From contig NC_133106.1 of assembly GCF_022965805.1 (NCBI RefSeq), positions 33,965,913 to 34,029,912 on the forward strand: a stretch of DNA of 64,000 nt, given 5' to 3'. The notes beneath the pieces are model-generated. The model was not told where the DNA came from. It saw only the letters and a program-made list of their open reading frames with translations, and searched no databases. The position numbers and the translations under genes were made by a program. Shown here one piece after another: positions 62,998 through 64,000 of this stretch. Source of the DNA: Primulina eburnea. Its lineage: Eukaryota > Streptophyta > Magnoliopsida > Lamiales > Gesneriaceae. Numbering within the stretch: position 1 is the first letter of the stretch; each line of letters begins with the position of its first letter.

Positions 62998-63420
62998 TAG
63001 ACGGATCGGATCGAACCGGGAAAGATGAGACAAGACGCGAAATATATGTGCGAGGGTGTGCATTCGCGCACATGCGCGACGTGTAAGCGCGCACATGCGC
63101 ATAATGTCCAAAACCTCTCGCGCATATGCGCGGGACAGGGCGCGCATATGCGCGAGGTAGGTGAAATGCCGAGGAAAAACTCCAGAGAACTCGGAGCATA
63201 TGCGTGAGGGAAATGGCGCACATGCGCGTGATGGACAGAAGGCTCGGCGCATATGCGCGACGATTTGCGCGCATATGCGCGAGCACCCCAGTAGCAAATT
63301 TTGGATAAAGCCTCCGGCGCATATGCGCGGGGCTTGGGCGCCCATATGCGCCAGTCATGCAAAATGTAAGGATGCCACTTGGTCTCTCGTATGCAGCATG
63401 GGTGTATATATATACATATA
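62998..63420. repeat. Array of CGCATATGCG palindromes
   Basis: Ten palindromic words of the form GCGCATATGCGC or GCGCACATGCGC lie between 63062 and 63356 in five pairs. Within a pair the centres are 22-24 bases apart; pairs are 52-75 bases apart. Spacers differ in sequence. All long frames here read Ala/His/Met/Arg repeats and are artefacts. GC content jumps compared with both flanks. Confidence 0.85.
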
Positions 63421-64000
63421 AACGTTAAGGATCAGAAAATAAATGGAAAGGAAAGCTTTGGGGAAAGGCTTCGTTCGTAAATTTCGAAATTAATTTACGA
63501 GAAATCTGTCCGTTCGATTTTGAATCTGAATACGGTATTGTGTTCCTATCGACGTCAGCTACAACTTGACGTAAGTTTTGCTACGTTTTGACATGTTTTG
63601 AAATTAGACTATTGTCAGAATTGAATAGGATTCATATATGATGTTCTTGTCATTTTAGACATCATAGAATCGAAGTCAGATTGAAGAACAGATTGATTAT
63701 GTAATTGTTATGATTTTTGGAGTCGATTTGACTGAGAATTCATATCAGATATGTATGATTATTGAGATTATGACTGATATCGACATTAATTATGAGTTTT
63801 GGTATTATATCTGTGATGTTTGGATTGACGGGGTTATCGAGACTGTATTGTTATACCGTCGAAACATCAGTTGGTTGATATTGAACAGATTCGGTAGTGA
63901 TTTTGATTATATCGTAGTATTGCCGATATGAATTGGATGGTGTCTTGATTCGACATTGATCAGATTATGTGTTTTGATTTGAATTGATCAGAACAGGTTC
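63400..64000 (+). mobile_element. Possible LTR or transcribed leader of a retroelement, cut by the window edge
   Basis: TATATATATACATATAAACG at about 63404 could be a TATA box; the following GC-balanced sequence (GGAAAGCTTTGGGGAAAGG, TTACGAGAAATCTGTCCG) has no coding frame beyond 73 codons and reads like an R-U5 region. No terminal TG/CA pair, primer binding site or pol sequence is in view, so this is a guess from context. Confidence 0.3.

Noticed and set aside
62978..63421. Several frames of 86-126 codons on both strands near 63.0-63.4 kb
   Set aside because: They read through the palindromic CATATG array and consist of recurring Ala-His-Met-Arg or Ile-Cys-Ala words; a repeat artefact.

Overview
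This 64 kb window is AT-rich plant nuclear DNA. Genes have GT-AG introns, several belong to plant-only families (CRF/ERF factor, ALMT channel, CDPK, GH5-lectin cellulase, MIR319), and the intergenic DNA is full of small transposons and microsatellites. A roughly 150-190 bp element ending in GTGAGACGGTCTCAC-like arms recurs about eight times. I associate this family with Lamiales assemblies, so an asterid, probably Lamiales, is my best guess (inference, not proven). Most of the gene models below were spliced by hand; all intact ones keep reading frame across every proposed junction.

Layout. 0.5-2.5 kb (-): a borealin-related protein of the chromosomal passenger complex. 6.2-6.9 kb (-): a 70-residue two-exon twin-CX9C mitochondrial-type protein. 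8.7-10.6 kb: a C-rich low-complexity block and a 60-bp tandem array, bracketed by a diverged direct repeat. 14.25-15.27 kb (-): a cytokinin response factor whose C-terminus lies in another frame. 15.9-16.5 kb: a Harbinger-type MITE. 16.5-29.6 kb: gene-poor, with SINEs and MITEs. 29.7-31.5 kb (-): glucose-6-phosphate 1-epimerase, eight exons. 34.5-36.2 kb: a non-autonomous hAT element with perfect 8-bp target duplications that carries CACTA-transposon debris. 36.7-38.7 kb: a dead DHHC S-acyltransferase fragment followed by a decayed Copia element. 39.5 kb: a candidate miR482/2118-type hairpin. 41.8-42.3 kb: a clear MIR319 locus. 46.1-48.7 kb (-): an ALMT anion channel. 50.14 kb: tRNA-Gly(UCC). 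52.8-56.9 kb (+): a calcium-dependent protein kinase. 58.1-63.0 kb (+): a tandem pair of secreted GH5 cellulase-like enzymes with a C-terminal ricin-type domain. From 63.0 kb to the edge: an array of ten CGCATATGCG-type palindromes and what looks like an LTR running off the window.

The genes do not form an operon or an obvious cluster; only the two GH5 genes are related by local duplication. I found no clearly new multi-gene system. The items most worth checking are the miR482-like hairpin, the CRF frameshift, the His-to-Gln change in the first GH5 enzyme, the hAT element with nested CACTA sequence, and the unexplained repeat blocks at 9-10.6 kb and 63.0-63.4 kb.
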